Below, piece by piece: positions 38,901 to 57,416 of a stretch of 64,000 nt of DNA. The DNA lies in contig NZ_LYVP01000003.1 in NCBI RefSeq assembly GCF_001984065.1, positions 1 to 64,000 of the forward strand. Reading direction: 5' to 3'. The position numbers were made by a program, and so were the translations under genes. The notes beneath the pieces are model-generated. The model was not told where the DNA came from. It did no database searches and saw only the letters and a program-made list of their open reading frames with translations. The DNA is from Pseudomonas sp. KK4 (GTDB lineage: Bacteria; Pseudomonadota; Gammaproteobacteria; Pseudomonadales; Pseudomonadaceae). Position 1 is the first letter of the stretch. Every line of letters begins with the position of its first letter.

Positions 38901-39404
38901 GTGCGTAAGTTGACTCAATTGGTTCTCCTGGCTTCCGTACTGGTAGCAGGCCCGGCGTTTGCCGACATGAAAATTGCCGTTCTGAACTATCAGATGGCCC
39001 TGCTGGAATCCGATGCGGCCAAGAAATACGCCGTGGATGCCGAGAAAAAGTTCGGTCCGCAATTGACCAAGCTCAAGACGCTGGAAAGCAGCGCCAAGGG
39101 CATTCAGGATCGCCTGATGGCCGGTGGCGACAAGATGCAGCAAGGCGAGCGTGAACGTCTGGAGCTCGAATTCAAGCAAAAGGCACGTGACTTCCAGTTC
39201 CAGTCCAAGGAACTGAACGAAGCCAAAGCCGTTGCCGACCGTGAAATGCTCAAGCAGCTCAAGCCGAAACTGGACAGCGCTGTGGAAGAAGTCATCAAGA
39301 AAGGTGCTTTTGACCTGGTCTTCGAGCGTGGTGCAGTTATTGATGTCAAACCTCAGTACGACATCACGCGCCAGGTTATCGAGCGCATGAATCAGCTGAA
39401 GTAA
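38901..39404 (+). CDS. skp: Periplasmic chaperone Skp/OmpH
   Basis: A 167-residue periplasmic chaperone that holds unfolded outer-membrane proteins. The signal peptide MRKLTQLVLLASVLVAGPAFA is followed by DMKIAVLNYQ and a long charged helical region (about 50-120), the tentacle coiled coil. The GTG start follows TAGGAG. It sits between bamA and lpxD, as in most gamma-proteobacteria. Confidence 0.96.
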   Translation: MRKLTQLVLLASVLVAGPAFADMKIAVLNYQMALLESDAAKKYAVDAEKKFGPQLTKLKTLESSAKGIQDRLMAGGDKMQQGERERLELEFKQKARDFQFQSKELNEAKAVADREMLKQLKPKLDSAVEEVIKKGAFDLVFERGAVIDVKPQYDITRQVIERMNQLK

Positions 39405-39407
39405 TCC

Positions 39408-40463
39408 ATGACAGCGACCATCAAGCTCGGCCAATTGGCCGAGTTCCTAGGCGCCACACTGCGTGGCGACCCGGAGAAAGCAATTACTGGGCTAGCCACC
39501 TTGCAGGAGGCTGGCCCAGCTCAGTTGAGCTTTCTCGCAAACCCTCAATACCGTAAATACCTGGCAGGCAGCCAGGCGGCAGCGCTGTTGCTCAAGGCCG
39601 CTGACGCCGAAGGTTTTGCCGGTAATGCATTGGTGGTGCCCGATCCATACGCAGCCTATGCGCGTATCTCTCATCTGTTTGATCCCAAGCCCAAAGCGGC
39701 TGCCGGTGTTCATCCGACGGCGGTTATTGCGGCTGATGCGGTCGTCGATCCAGCGGCCAGTATCGGCGCTTTCGTAGTCATCGAAAGCGGGGCCCAAGTG
39801 GGTGCGGGCACGACCATCGGTGCTTACTGTTTCATCGGGGCCCGCAGTGTGATCGGCGAAGGTGGCTGGCTCGCACCGCGCGTCACCCTGTATCACGATG
39901 TGCGCGTGGGCAAGCGTGTCGTGATTCAATCCGGTGCCGTGCTCGGTGGCGAAGGCTTCGGATTCGCCAACGAAAAAGGCATCTGGCAGAAAATTGCCCA
40001 GATCGGTGGCGTACTGGTCGGTGACGACGTGGAAATCGGTGTGAATACTGCCATCGACCGTGGCGCGCTAGCCGATACAGTCATTGGCAATGGTGTGAAG
40101 CTCGACAACCAGATTCAGATTGCCCACAACGTTCAGATCGGCGATCACACAGCCATGGCGGCGTGCGTGGGCATTTCCGGCAGCACCAAAATTGGCAAGC
40201 ATTGCATGCTCGCCGGTGGCGTTGGGCTGGTGGGGCATATCGATATCTGCGACAACGTTTTCATCACCGGCATGACCATGGTGACCCACTCGATCACCGA
40301 GCCGGGCGCCTATTCTTCCGGTACGGCGATGCAGCCGGCAGCCGAGTGGCGCAAAAGCGCGGCACGCATCCGTCAGCTCGATGACATCGCGCGGCGTTTG
40401 CGACAGCTTGAAAAGCAGAAGGGGGAAGTGACCCCTGACGGTAATGCTTCATCAGATGGCTGA
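39408..40463 (+). CDS. lpxD: UDP-3-O-(3-hydroxyacyl)glucosamine N-acyltransferase LpxD
   Basis: A 351-residue trimeric left-handed beta-helix acyltransferase, third step of lipid A synthesis. An N-terminal uridine-binding domain (1-100) precedes hexapeptide repeats. The catalytic His is in the segment [15 protein letters not shown], near residue 240. It follows skp by 3 bases. Confidence 0.97.
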   Translation: MTATIKLGQLAEFLGATLRGDPEKAITGLATLQEAGPAQLSFLANPQYRKYLAGSQAAALLLKAADAEGFAGNALVVPDPYAAYARISHLFDPKPKAAAGVHPTAVIAADAVVDPAASIGAFVVIESGAQVGAGTTIGAYCFIGARSVIGEGGWLAPRVTLYHDVRVGKRVVIQSGAVLGGEGFGFANEKGIWQKIAQIGGVLVGDDVEIGVNTAIDRGALADTVIGNGVKLDNQIQIAHNVQIGDHTAMAACVGISGSTKIGKHCMLAGGVGLVGHIDICDNVFITGMTMVTHSITEPGAYSSGTAMQPAAEWRKSAARIRQLDDIARRLRQLEKQKGEVTPDGNASSDG

Positions 40464-40571
40464 TACCATTTCCATATCAAGTGTGCACAGCCGCTAGACT
40501 GCGTCCTTGATTTGCTAGAGGAGTGTGCGTCAGTCGCGCGCTCCCAATCTTTACATAGGCTTCCCCCCGAA

Positions 40572-41012
40572 ATGATGGACATCAACGAGATTCGCGAATA
40601 CCTGCCTCACCGTTACCCGTTCCTGCTGGTGGACCGGGTCGTGGATCTGGATGTGGAAGGCAAGCGCATTCGCGCCTACAAGAATGTCAGCATCAACGAA
40701 CCGTTCTTCAATGGTCACTTTCCCGCGCATCCAATCATGCCGGGCGTGCTGATCATCGAGGCGATGGCTCAGGCTGCCGGGATCCTTGGTTTCAAAATGC
40801 TCGACGTGAAGCCGGCCGATGGCACTCTTTACTACTTCGTCGGCTCCGACAAGTTGCGTTTCCGCCAGCCGGTATTGCCAGGTGATCAGCTGATTCTTGA
40901 AGCCAAGTTCATCAGCTGCAAGCGTCAGATCTGGAAGTTCGAGTGCCAGGCTTCGGTCGACGGCAAGCCGGTCTGCTCCGCCGAAATCATCTGCGCGGAA
41001 CGCAAACTATGA
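40572..41012 (+). CDS. fabZ: 3-hydroxyacyl-[ACP] dehydratase FabZ
   Basis: A 146-residue hot-dog-fold enzyme of fatty acid elongation. The active-site His is in [12 protein letters not shown] (H49) and the Glu in IIEAMAQ (E63). The standard N-terminus [20 protein letters not shown] begins at ATG 40572. No Shine-Dalgarno sequence precedes it; instead there is a run of six C (40563-40568). The frame is open back to a TTG at 40512, which also lacks a good site. Overlaps lpxA by ATGA. Confidence 0.96.
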   Translation: MMDINEIREYLPHRYPFLLVDRVVDLDVEGKRIRAYKNVSINEPFFNGHFPAHPIMPGVLIIEAMAQAAGILGFKMLDVKPADGTLYYFVGSDKLRFRQPVLPGDQLILEAKFISCKRQIWKFECQASVDGKPVCSAEIICAERKL

Positions 41013-41785
41013 GTTTGATTGACCCTCGCGCAATCATCGATCCGACGGCCGTCCTGGCTGACGGCGTCGAGGTCGGCCCGTGGTCGATCGTTGGCGCAGG
41101 TGTGGAAATCGGCGAGGGAACGGTCATCGGGCCGCACGTCATTCTCAAAGGCCCGACCCGAATCGGCAAGTTCAACCGAATCTACCAGTTTTCCTCGGTA
41201 GGCGAGGACACGCCGGACCTGAAGTACAAAGGCGAAGAAACGCGTCTGGTGATCGGTGACCACAACGTTATCCGTGAAGGTGTGACCATTCACCGTGGGA
41301 CCATTCAGGACCGTTCGGAAACGACCCTGGGCGATCACAACCTGATCATGGCCTACGCGCACATTGGCCACGACAGCGTCATTGGCAACCATTGCATCCT
41401 GGTCAACAACACTGCATTGGCGGGCCATGTGCACGTGGACGATTGGGCGATCCTGTCCGGTTTCACCCTGGTTCACCAGTATTGCCACATCGGCGCCCAC
41501 AGCTTTTCCGGCATGGGCACCGCCATCGGCAAGGACGTACCTGCGTACGTCACGGTCTTCGGCAACCCGGCAGAGGCCCGTAGCATGAACTTCGAGGGCA
41601 TGCGCCGTCGTGGTTTCAGCGAAGACGCCATTCACGCCCTGCGCCGCGCCTACAAAGTCGTCTACCGTCAGGGCCTGACCGTTGAGCAGGCGCTGACCGA
41701 ATTGGCCGAACCGTCGACCCAGTTCCCGGAAGTCGCGGTGTTCCGTGACTCCATCCAGTCTTCGACCCGCGGCATCACCCGCTAA
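41009..41785 (+). CDS. lpxA: UDP-N-acetylglucosamine acyltransferase LpxA
   Basis: A 258-residue trimeric beta-helix enzyme that adds a 3-hydroxyacyl chain to UDP-GlcNAc, the first step of lipid A synthesis. Hexapeptide repeats fill the first 190 residues, with the catalytic His in [15 protein letters not shown], near 120. The C-terminal helical domain is present. Coupled to fabZ (ATGA) and followed by lpxB after 2 bases. Confidence 0.98.
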   Translation: MSLIDPRAIIDPTAVLADGVEVGPWSIVGAGVEIGEGTVIGPHVILKGPTRIGKFNRIYQFSSVGEDTPDLKYKGEETRLVIGDHNVIREGVTIHRGTIQDRSETTLGDHNLIMAYAHIGHDSVIGNHCILVNNTALAGHVHVDDWAILSGFTLVHQYCHIGAHSFSGMGTAIGKDVPAYVTVFGNPAEARSMNFEGMRRRGFSEDAIHALRRAYKVVYRQGLTVEQALTELAEPSTQFPEVAVFRDSIQSSTRGITR

Positions 41786-41787
41786 CC

Positions 41788-42918
41788 ATGGCTACTCTGC
41801 GTATTGCGCTGGTGGCGGGTGAGGCTTCCGGCGACATTCTCGGCGCCGGTCTGATGCGCGCGCTCAAGTCCCGTCATCCCGACGTGGAGTTCATCGGTGT
41901 CGGTGGTCCGCTGATGCAGGCCGAAGGCTTGCAGTCCTACTTCCCGATGGAACGCCTGTCGGTCATGGGCCTGGTGGAAGTGCTGGGCCGATTGCGCGAG
42001 CTGCTGGCACGCCGCAAGAAGCTGGTGGCAGACCTGATCGACGCCAGGCCGGATGTGTTCATCGGCATCGATGCTCCGGACTTCAACCTCAATATCGAAC
42101 TCAAGCTGCGTCAGGCCGGGATCAAGACCGTGCATTACGTCAGCCCGTCGGTCTGGGCATGGCGGCAGAAGCGGGTGCTGAAGATTCGCGAAGGCTGCGA
42201 CCTGATGCTCACGCTGTTCCCGTTCGAAGCGAAATTTTACGAAGAGAAAGGCGTGCCGGTGCGGTTTGTCGGGCATTCCCTGGCCGATGCCATCCCGCTC
42301 GAAGCCGATCGCGCCGCCGCACGGGCCGAACTCGGCTTGCCCGATGGGCCGCTGGTGGCTTTGATGCCGGGCAGCCGGGGCGGCGAAGTCGGGCGCCTCG
42401 GTGCCTTGTTTCTCGATACGGCACAGCGTCTGCGGGCCATGCGTCCTGGCGTACGCTTCATCATGCCTTGCGCCAGCCCGGAGCGTCGTGCGCAGCTTGA
42501 AGAGTTGCTGGTGGGCCGCGATCTGCCGCTGACGCTGCTCGATGGCAAATCCCATCTGGCCCTGGCCGCCTGTGACGCGGTGCTGATCGCCTCCGGAACC
42601 GCGACCCTGGAAGCCTTGCTGTACAAGCGCCCGATGGTGGTCGCCTACCGCCTGGCGCCGCTGACGTTCTGGATTCTCAAACGGATGGTCAAGAGTCCTT
42701 ACGTCTCCTTGCCGAACCTGCTGGCCCAGCGTTTGCTGGTGCCTGAGTTGCTGCAGGATGACGCAACGGTCGAGGCGTTGGCCCAGACTTTGTCGCCTTT
42801 GATCGAAGGTGGTCTGGAACAAACCCGCGGGTTCGACGAAATCCACCGTACCTTGCGTCTGGATGCCTCCAATCAGGCGGCGGATGCGGTGCTGAATCTG
42901 ATCGGCCAAGTACAATGA
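41788..42918 (+). CDS. lpxB: Lipid-A-disaccharide synthase LpxB
   Basis: A 376-residue GT19 glycosyltransferase that condenses UDP-diacylglucosamine with lipid X. Signatures are [15 protein letters not shown] at the N-terminus, [10 protein letters not shown] and MPGSRGGEV. It ends in an ATGA overlap with rnhB. Confidence 0.97.
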   Translation: MATLRIALVAGEASGDILGAGLMRALKSRHPDVEFIGVGGPLMQAEGLQSYFPMERLSVMGLVEVLGRLRELLARRKKLVADLIDARPDVFIGIDAPDFNLNIELKLRQAGIKTVHYVSPSVWAWRQKRVLKIREGCDLMLTLFPFEAKFYEEKGVPVRFVGHSLADAIPLEADRAAARAELGLPDGPLVALMPGSRGGEVGRLGALFLDTAQRLRAMRPGVRFIMPCASPERRAQLEELLVGRDLPLTLLDGKSHLALAACDAVLIASGTATLEALLYKRPMVVAYRLAPLTFWILKRMVKSPYVSLPNLLAQRLLVPELLQDDATVEALAQTLSPLIEGGLEQTRGFDEIHRTLRLDASNQAADAVLNLIGQVQ

Positions 42919-43556
42919 GTAAGACAAGCATGCAGATGGGGCTGGATTTCACCTTGGTCGCTGAAGTCGAGGATTTGGTTGCAGGTGTCGATGAAGTCGG
43001 TCGCGGCCCGCTCTGTGGCGCGGTCGTGACTGCTGCGGTCATCCTCGACCCGAATCGCCCCATCCTTGGTCTGAATGACTCCAAGAAGCTCACCGAAGCC
43101 CGCCGCGAAAAACTTTACGACGAAATCTGCGAAAAAGCCTTGAGCTGGTGCATTGCCCGGGCGGAAGTCGAAGAGATCGACGAACTGAACATCCTGCACG
43201 CCACCATGCTCGCCATGCAGCGCGCGGTAGCCGGGCTGCACATCCAGCCGAAGTTGGCGATGATCGACGGCAACCGTTGCCCGAAACTGCCGATGCGCGC
43301 CGAAGCGGTGGTGCAGGGCGACGGCAAGGTGCCGGCCATCGCGGCGGCGTCGATCCTGGCCAAGGTCAGCCGTGACCGTGAAATGTCTGCTTTCGAATTG
43401 ATCTACCCGGGATACGGCATCGGCGGCCACAAAGGCTACCCGACACCCGTTCATCTGGAAGCCTTGGCTCGCTTGGGGCCGACGCCGATTCACCGCCGCT
43501 CGTTCGCCCCGGTGCGGATGGCGTATGAGGCGTTGGAAATCGTCATCGAGAGCTAG
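42915..43556 (+). CDS. rnhB: Ribonuclease HII
   Basis: A 213-residue endonuclease removing ribonucleotides embedded in DNA. The metal-site motif [11 protein letters not shown] (D26-E27) and the [11 protein letters not shown] and [11 protein letters not shown] segments are intact. The start used overlaps the lpxB stop; ATG 42930 ([10 protein letters not shown]) would give 208 residues and is also possible. A terminator-like hairpin follows before dnaE. Confidence 0.96.
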   Translation: MSKTSMQMGLDFTLVAEVEDLVAGVDEVGRGPLCGAVVTAAVILDPNRPILGLNDSKKLTEARREKLYDEICEKALSWCIARAEVEEIDELNILHATMLAMQRAVAGLHIQPKLAMIDGNRCPKLPMRAEAVVQGDGKVPAIAAASILAKVSRDREMSAFELIYPGYGIGGHKGYPTPVHLEALARLGPTPIHRRSFAPVRMAYEALEIVIES

Positions 43557-43578
43557 TCGCAAGGCTGATTTTTTTTGC

Positions 43579-43610
43579 CAAGGCCCGGTACAATCCGGGC
43601 CTTGTTGTTT
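43579..43610 (+). terminator. Terminator-like hairpin between rnhB and dnaE
   Basis: Perfect stem AAGGCCCGG/CCGGGCCTT with a TACAAT loop, then GTTGTTTT. It ends about 20 bases before the dnaE start, so it may limit readthrough from the lpx operon. Confidence 0.7.
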
Positions 43611-43630
43611 TCATGACTTACAGGATCACT

Positions 43631-47152
<3,522 letters not shown>

Positions 47153-47291
47153 GGTCAGGGTGCCAGTACGAGCCCTGAACTTGACCAGAATTTTTAATCT
47201 CGACCTGAACGCGCCTGTCCCTTAAGGTAGGGCGCGAATAGACAACCGGCCGGCCCAAGCTCTCTTGGACGTCGACCCAAGACGGACGCCT

Positions 47292-48239
47292 ATGAACCCG
47301 AATTTTCTTGATTTCGAACAGCCGATCGCCGACCTGCAAGCCAAGATCGAAGAGTTGCGCTTGGTCGGTAATGACAATTCGCTGAATATCGGCGATGAGA
47401 TCTCCCGCCTGCAGGACAAAAGCAGCACGCTGACCGAAGACATCTTCGGCAAGCTGACCAGCTGGCAGATCGCGCGCCTGGCGCGTCACCCGAAACGTCC
47501 ATACACCCTGGACTACATCGAACACATCTTCACCGAGTTCGATGAGTTGCACGGCGACCGTCACTTCTCCGACGACGCTGCCATTGTTGGCGGTATCGCT
47601 CGTCTGGAAGACCAGCCAGTGATGGTCATCGGTCATCAGAAGGGCCGTGAAGTGCGCGAAAAGGTACGCCGCAACTTCGGCATGCCGCGTCCGGAGGGCT
47701 ACCGCAAGGCCTGCCGCCTGATGGAAATGGCCGAGCGCTTCAAAATGCCGATCCTGACCTTCATCGACACCCCGGGCGCCTACCCTGGCATCGACGCTGA
47801 AGAGCGTAACCAGAGTGAAGCCATCGCCTGGAACCTGCGGGTCATGGCTCGCCTGAAAACCCCGATCATCGCCACCGTGATCGGTGAAGGTGGTTCCGGC
47901 GGTGCGCTGGCGATCGGTGTGTGCGATCAACTGAACATGCTGCAGTACTCGACCTACGCCGTGATCTCGCCGGAAGGTTGTGCTTCGATTCTGTGGAAAA
48001 CCGCGGAAAAGGCTCCGGACGCGGCAGAGGCCATGGGCATCACTGCCGAGCGCCTCAAAGGCCTGGGCATTGTCGATAAAGTGATCAACGAGCCACTGGG
48101 CGGCGCTCACCGTGACCCTGCGGCGGCGGCAGCCAACATCCGTGCCGAGCTGAGTTCGCAACTGGCGATGCTCAAGAAGTTCGACAACAAGGCGCTGCTG
48201 GACCGTCGTTACCAGCGTCTGATGAGCTACGGTCTGTAA
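47292..48239 (+). CDS. accA: Acetyl-CoA carboxylase carboxyltransferase subunit alpha
   Basis: A 315-residue subunit that with AccD transfers carboxyl from biotin to acetyl-CoA. An N-terminal helical segment is followed by the carboxyltransferase domain with [19 protein letters not shown] and [14 protein letters not shown]. The start [11 protein letters not shown] is standard; the frame upstream is open but lacks a site. An inverted repeat CGCGCC/GGGCGCG (47210-47236) precedes the gene. A REP doublet follows. Confidence 0.98.
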   Translation: MNPNFLDFEQPIADLQAKIEELRLVGNDNSLNIGDEISRLQDKSSTLTEDIFGKLTSWQIARLARHPKRPYTLDYIEHIFTEFDELHGDRHFSDDAAIVGGIARLEDQPVMVIGHQKGREVREKVRRNFGMPRPEGYRKACRLMEMAERFKMPILTFIDTPGAYPGIDAEERNQSEAIAWNLRVMARLKTPIIATVIGEGGSGGALAIGVCDQLNMLQYSTYAVISPEGCASILWKTAEKAPDAAEAMGITAERLKGLGIVDKVINEPLGGAHRDPAAAAANIRAELSSQLAMLKKFDNKALLDRRYQRLMSYGL

Positions 48240-48254
48240 TCCGACCCGGCTTTA

Positions 48255-48347
48255 ATGTGGGAGTGGGCTTGCTCGCGAAAGCGGTATAACAGTCAACAAA
48301 CGCGTTGAATGTTGACCCGCCTTCGCGAGCAAGCCCGCTCCCACATT
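48255..48347. repeat. REP doublet (GGGAGCGGGCTTGCTCGCGA type) before tilS
   Basis: Inverted arms at 48255-48280 and 48321-48347, between accA and tilS on the same strand. Only about 21 bases separate it from the tilS ATG. Confidence 0.9.
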
Positions 48348-48368
48348 TGATTTGTGCACAGTGATCAT

Positions 48369-49697
48369 ATGAGTCAGCCAACGATCGATCTTCCTGCCAG
48401 ACTCCTGCATAACCTGAAGCCATGGCGCAACGCCGCGGCTTGGCGCATCGCCTTCTCCGGCGGTCTCGACTCCACCGTCCTGCTGCACCTTCTTGTCGAT
48501 CTCGCAAAAACCCAATCCCTGCCAGCGCTCAGCGCCATCCATATCCACCATGGTCTCCAGGCTGCGGCTGATGCGTGGCCGGAGCACTGTCAGGCGTTCT
48601 GTGACGGCCTCGGTGTGCCGCTCCAGGTCGTTCGCGTTCAAGTCCGGCCTGGCCCCAGCCTCGAGCGTGCGGCCCGGGACGCTCGATATGGCGCATTCAT
48701 CGAGGCAACCCGGCTCAACGAAGTGCTGCTGACCGCCCAGCATCGTGACGATCAAGCGGAAACCCTGTTGTTCAGATTGCTGCGTGGGGCGGGCGTCAGA
48801 GGTCTGGCGGGTATGCCACGGCAGCGTCCACTGGGGCAGGGGCATCTGTTACGGCCCTTGCTTGACGTCGCCCGCGCCGACCTCGAGGCCTACGCCCTGC
48901 AGTACCATTTGCGCTGGATTGAGGATCCTTCCAATCAGGATCCGCAGTTTTCGCGCAATTACCTGCGACATCTGGTCTTTCCGGTATTGGCCTCGCGCTG
49001 GCCGCAGGCGATGTCGACCATGGCCCGCAGTGCTGAGCATTTGAGTGAGGCGCAAGGGCTGTTGGATGAGCTGGCGCAGATCGATCTTGGTCAGGCACGC
49101 ACCGTCAGTGAGTTTGATTGGCTGGGTGTGCCGTCGCTGGAGTTGGCGGCCCTGGCAACACTCTCCGCCGCCCGTCAGCGCAATGCTCTCAGTCATTGGC
49201 TCGCGCCGCTGACCCCGTTGCCTGACAGCGACCATTGGTCGGGTTGGGAGGATCTGCGCGATGCCACCGTCGATGCCCGCCCCATCTGGCGACTGGCCGA
49301 GGGTGAATTGCACCGCGCCGGTGGGCGGATCTGGTGGCTTTCAGGCCAATGGTTACGCCAGTGCGCTGCGGTCGGTCCCTGGGCTGAACCTTCCAGACCC
49401 CTGCAATTGCCCGGCAATGGCGTCGTCATGCTCAGCGGACAAATCCCCGCTGGACCGGTGCAGATCCGCTATCGTGAGGGGGGAGAGGTCATGGCGGTGC
49501 CGGGTCGAGGGCACCGAGATCTGAAGCGTTTGCTCAATGAAAGCGGGGTGCCGCTGTTCGTCCGCGGCCGATTACCGCTGTTGTTTCAGCAGGGGCAATT
49601 GCTGGCGGTGGCCAATCTCCCGGGGCTCGATGGCAGTGCTGCGGGGGGCTGTAAATTGCACTGGCAGCCATCGGGCGAAGATCAAGGTTTGAGCTGA
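48369..49697 (+). CDS. tilS: tRNA(Ile)-lysidine synthetase TilS
   Basis: A 442-residue enzyme that attaches lysine to C34 of the CAU-anticodon tRNA-Ile so that it reads AUA. The ATP-binding P-loop is RIAFSGGLDSTVLL (S30-S35); HIHHGLQ, the AQHRDDQAETLLFRLLRG block and NYLRH follow. The C-terminal domains are present. No clear ribosome binding site is seen before ATG 48369; a GTG at 48354 lies closer to the REP. Confidence 0.94.
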   Translation: MSQPTIDLPARLLHNLKPWRNAAAWRIAFSGGLDSTVLLHLLVDLAKTQSLPALSAIHIHHGLQAAADAWPEHCQAFCDGLGVPLQVVRVQVRPGPSLERAARDARYGAFIEATRLNEVLLTAQHRDDQAETLLFRLLRGAGVRGLAGMPRQRPLGQGHLLRPLLDVARADLEAYALQYHLRWIEDPSNQDPQFSRNYLRHLVFPVLASRWPQAMSTMARSAEHLSEAQGLLDELAQIDLGQARTVSEFDWLGVPSLELAALATLSAARQRNALSHWLAPLTPLPDSDHWSGWEDLRDATVDARPIWRLAEGELHRAGGRIWWLSGQWLRQCAAVGPWAEPSRPLQLPGNGVVMLSGQIPAGPVQIRYREGGEVMAVPGRGHRDLKRLLNESGVPLFVRGRLPLLFQQGQLLAVANLPGLDGSAAGGCKLHWQPSGEDQGLS

Positions 49698-49950
49698 AAG
49701 GGGCTTTCCGGTAGACTACGCTCCCTTCTTGATACAACTTCTGTGGATTCGCCTGAATTGCAGGAGTTGCCGATTACCAAGCAGTCTTTGCTGGGCGATT
49801 CCAAAAAATGTGTAGCGAGCAACGTACCGGTGTTTCATCTTCCGGTCTGTCCCAACGCGGCGGTTTTTTTGAAAGGTGCACTGTGATTAATGCAGGTGAT
49901 CGGGGGCTTCGGCCTTCCTTCGCTTTCCCCGGCGGCTCGGACCGCTTTAA

Positions 49951-52455
<2,505 letters not shown>

Positions 52456-52469
52456 TCCTCATTTCTCCG

Positions 52470-52516
52470 TGTAGGAGCCGAGCTTGCTCGCGATGGCGTC
52501 CGTCTGAACGCCATCA
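52470..52516. repeat. Solitary REP arm (GTAGGAGCCGAGCTTGCTCG type)
   Basis: One arm only, followed by a short hairpin GATGGCG/CGCCATC-like pair; no opposite arm is found before eno. A remnant or a singlet. Confidence 0.7.
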
Positions 52517-52538
52517 GCGTGGCTGTCCTATGCGTTAG

Positions 52539-53894
<1,356 letters not shown>

Positions 53895-53980
53895 TCGATG
53901 CCTGATAAAAAGTCGACGGATTGTGTCGGAAAATTCGCTACGGCGGCGTTTTTGCCACTAATCTGATGCCTTATATGCAC

Positions 53981-54001
53981 AAGCCTGGTTCTTCCAGGCT
54001 T
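53981..54001 (+). terminator. Hairpin between eno and ftsB
   Basis: Stem AAGCCTGG/CCAGGCTT with a five-base loop, without a clear T run. It could mark the eno mRNA end or be a processing site. Confidence 0.4.
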
Positions 54002-54064
54002 CGTGCTGTCAGCAGCTTCATGTTTTGGTATGGCTGTCTTTTTCCACTGGATACCTGATATTCG

Positions 54065-54343
54065 ATGCGCAGTCCCAATTGGTTGTTCCTCGTCTTGCTC
54101 CTGCTGCTGGCTGGCCTGCAGTACCGCCTGTGGGTGGGTAATGGCAGCCTGGCGCAAGTGGCCGAGCTGACTCAGCAGATTGCCGATCAGCAAGCTGAGA
54201 ACCAGGCATTGCTGGAGCGCAACCGGGTGATGGACGCTGAAGTCAGCGAGTTGAAAAAAGGCATGGAGACCGTTGAAGAGCGGGCTCGCCATGAATTGGG
54301 CATGGTCAAGGACGGTGAAACCCTTTACCAGTTGGCACAATGA
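54065..54343 (+). CDS. ftsB: Cell division protein FtsB
   Basis: A 92-residue bitopic divisome protein that forms a complex with FtsL and FtsQ. One membrane helix (residues 5-20) is followed by a periplasmic coiled coil (about 28-72) with heptad-like ELTQQIADQQAENQALLERN. Coupled by ATGA to ispD, the conserved order. Confidence 0.95.
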   Translation: MRSPNWLFLVLLLLLAGLQYRLWVGNGSLAQVAELTQQIADQQAENQALLERNRVMDAEVSELKKGMETVEERARHELGMVKDGETLYQLAQ

Positions 54344-55047
54344 ACCTGTCTCTGCCGGCCTTCTGGGCCGTGATTCCTGCCGCGGGCGTCGGTGCCCGTA
54401 TGGCTGCGGACCGTCCCAAGCAATACTTGCAACTGGGCGGGCGCACTATTCTCGAACACAGCCTCGGCTGTTTCCTTGATCATCCTTGCCTCAAGGGCGT
54501 GGTGGTCAGTCTTGCTGTCGATGATCCTTATTGGCCCAACCTGGCGTGCGCCGGCGATTCGCGTATTCACCGGGTTGATGGCGGCAGTGAACGTTCCGGC
54601 TCGGTACTCAATGCCTTGCTGCATTTGCATGCGCTGGGTGCTGGCGACGAGGACTGGGTGCTGGTGCACGATGCGGCACGGCCCAATCTGAGCCAGGATG
54701 ATCTGGACAAGTTGTTGGCTGAACTGGCTGAAGATCCGGTGGGTGGCCTGCTGGCTGTTCCGGCGCGCGATACCCTGAAGCGGGTCGACAAGCACGGACG
54801 TGTGGTGGAAACCGTGGATCGCAGTGTGATCTGGCAGGCCTACACGCCGCAGATGTTTCGCCTTGGCCCGTTGCATCGGGCGTTGGCGGACAGCCTGGTG
54901 GCGGATGCGGTGATCACCGACGAGGCATCGGCCATGGAGTGGGCGGGGCAGGCACCGCGTCTGATCGAAGGCCGCGCGGACAATCTGAAGGTCACTCGTC
55001 CTGAAGATCTTGAGTGGTTGCGTCAGCGTTGGGCCAACCGGCGCTGA
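54340..55047 (+). CDS. ispD: 2-C-methyl-D-erythritol 4-phosphate cytidylyltransferase
   Basis: A 235-residue MEP-pathway enzyme. The CTP-binding opening is AVIPAAGVGARMAADRPKQY, with VHDAARP and TDEASAMEWAG downstream. Overlaps ftsB by 4 bases. Its MEP partner ispF is about 3.3 kb away, separated here by the formaldehyde genes. Confidence 0.97.
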   Translation: MNLSLPAFWAVIPAAGVGARMAADRPKQYLQLGGRTILEHSLGCFLDHPCLKGVVVSLAVDDPYWPNLACAGDSRIHRVDGGSERSGSVLNALLHLHALGAGDEDWVLVHDAARPNLSQDDLDKLLAELAEDPVGGLLAVPARDTLKRVDKHGRVVETVDRSVIWQAYTPQMFRLGPLHRALADSLVADAVITDEASAMEWAGQAPRLIEGRADNLKVTRPEDLEWLRQRWANRR

Positions 55048-55069
55048 CTACTGCGGCGTCTGTCAGATT

Positions 55070-55168
55070 GCTTTCGCGAGCAAGCCCGCTCCCACATGGG
55101 TTCTTTGTCGTACACATAACCTGCATCACTGAAGATTCCCTGTGGGAGCGGGCTTGCTCGCGAAAGCG
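55070..55168. repeat. REP doublet (GGGAGCGGGCTTGCTCGCGA type)
   Basis: Arms at 55070-55096 and 55141-55168 in the outward-facing order relative to most others, between convergent ispD and the LysR gene. Confidence 0.9.
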
Positions 55169-55203
55169 GCAGTCCACACAGCCAACATTTTGCTGACACA
55201 CCG

Positions 55204-56100
55204 CTAATTCCGGTACTCCGGTCTCTCGGCCAACCCTTGCTTCAAATAATCCACCAGTTTGCGCACCTTGGGCGACAAATGCCGTTGCTGCGGATACAAA
55301 GCCCAAACCGCCGTATTAGGCGGTTGATGCGCTTCCAGCAGCGAAATGAGTGCACCACTTTTCAAATGCTCCAGCACGTAGTAATCCGGCAACTGACACA
55401 ACCCCACCCCCTGGAGCGCCGCATCCAACACCGCCTGCCCACTGTTGCAGCGCCAGTTTCCCTGCACTCGTTGGGAAAATTCCCGCCCGTTCTGCTCCAG
55501 TTGCCACAGGTCCGAACTGCCGACCAGGCAGTTGTGACGGCCCAGCTCCGACAAACTGTGTGGGCGGCCATACCGTTCCACGTAGGACGGCGACGCGCAA
55601 AGAAACATGCGGCGCGGTGCCAGGCGCGTGGCGACCAATCGCGAATCCTGCAGGCGCCCCAGACGGATCGCCAGGTCCAGGCCTTCATGCACCAGGTCGA
55701 GTTGGCGGTTGCTCAGTTCAATGTCGATTCGCAGTTGCGGGTACAGCGCCATGAAGCGCGTGACCAGGGGCACGATGAAGCGTTCGCCATAGGCCACGGC
55801 ACAGGTCATGCGCAGCATCCCCTTGGGCTCGCTGGTCAGGTCACCCACCGCCCGCAATGCCTCTTCGCGGCCATCCTGCAAGCGCTGGCAATGTTGCAGA
55901 AACGTTTGCCCGGCCTCGGTCAGCGTGACGCGGCGGGTACTGCGATAGAGCAGGCGAGTTTGCAGGCGTTCTTCGAGGCGGACGATTTGTCGACTGATAT
56001 GGGAAGAAGATACCCCCAGGCGTTCGGCGGCCGCGGTGAACTGGTTGCATTCAGCGACCGCGACAAACTCGTCTATACCTTCCCAACGACTTTCAGGCAT
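55204..56100 (-). CDS. gfnR: LysR-family regulator, GfnR-like
   Basis: A 298-residue LysR-type regulator. The winged helix-turn-helix is in residues 1-60 (FTAAAERLGVSSSHISRQIV); the co-inducer-binding domain covers about 90-295. It is divergent from adhC; in P. aeruginosa the regulator at this place, GfnR, activates the formaldehyde detoxification genes adhC-fghA. Subgroup resembles the CrgA/AaeR-type regulators, so the GfnR name depends on location. Confidence 0.82.
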   Translation of the reverse strand: MPESRWEGIDEFVAVAECNQFTAAAERLGVSSSHISRQIVRLEERLQTRLLYRSTRRVTLTEAGQTFLQHCQRLQDGREEALRAVGDLTSEPKGMLRMTCAVAYGERFIVPLVTRFMALYPQLRIDIELSNRQLDLVHEGLDLAIRLGRLQDSRLVATRLAPRRMFLCASPSYVERYGRPHSLSELGRHNCLVGSSDLWQLEQNGREFSQRVQGNWRCNSGQAVLDAALQGVGLCQLPDYYVLEHLKSGALISLLEAHQPPNTAVWALYPQQRHLSPKVRKLVDYLKQGLAERPEYRN

Positions 56101-56103
56101 CGA

Positions 56104-57320
<1,217 letters not shown>

Positions 57321-57323
57321 GAG

Positions 57324-57413
57324 CAGCGGCAAGCTTCAAGCTGCAAGCTGCAAGAGGGCGTGCCACTGACGTCTCTTGCCGCTTGAAGCCTGGGGTTTGG
57401 AGCTGGGAGCATT
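57324..57413. repeat. Inverted-repeat element between adhC and fghA
   Basis: Outer inverted pair GCGGCAAG (57326-57333)/CTTGCCGC (57375-57382) with tandem AAGCTTCAAGCTGCAAGCTG inside; shares AGCTTCAAGCTGCAAG with the copy at 17466. Different from REP. Confidence 0.6.
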
Positions 57414-57416
57414 CCC

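Noticed and set aside
36495..39434. 979-codon minus-strand frame opposite bamA and skp
   Set aside because: Shadow frame; spans two real genes and their gap.
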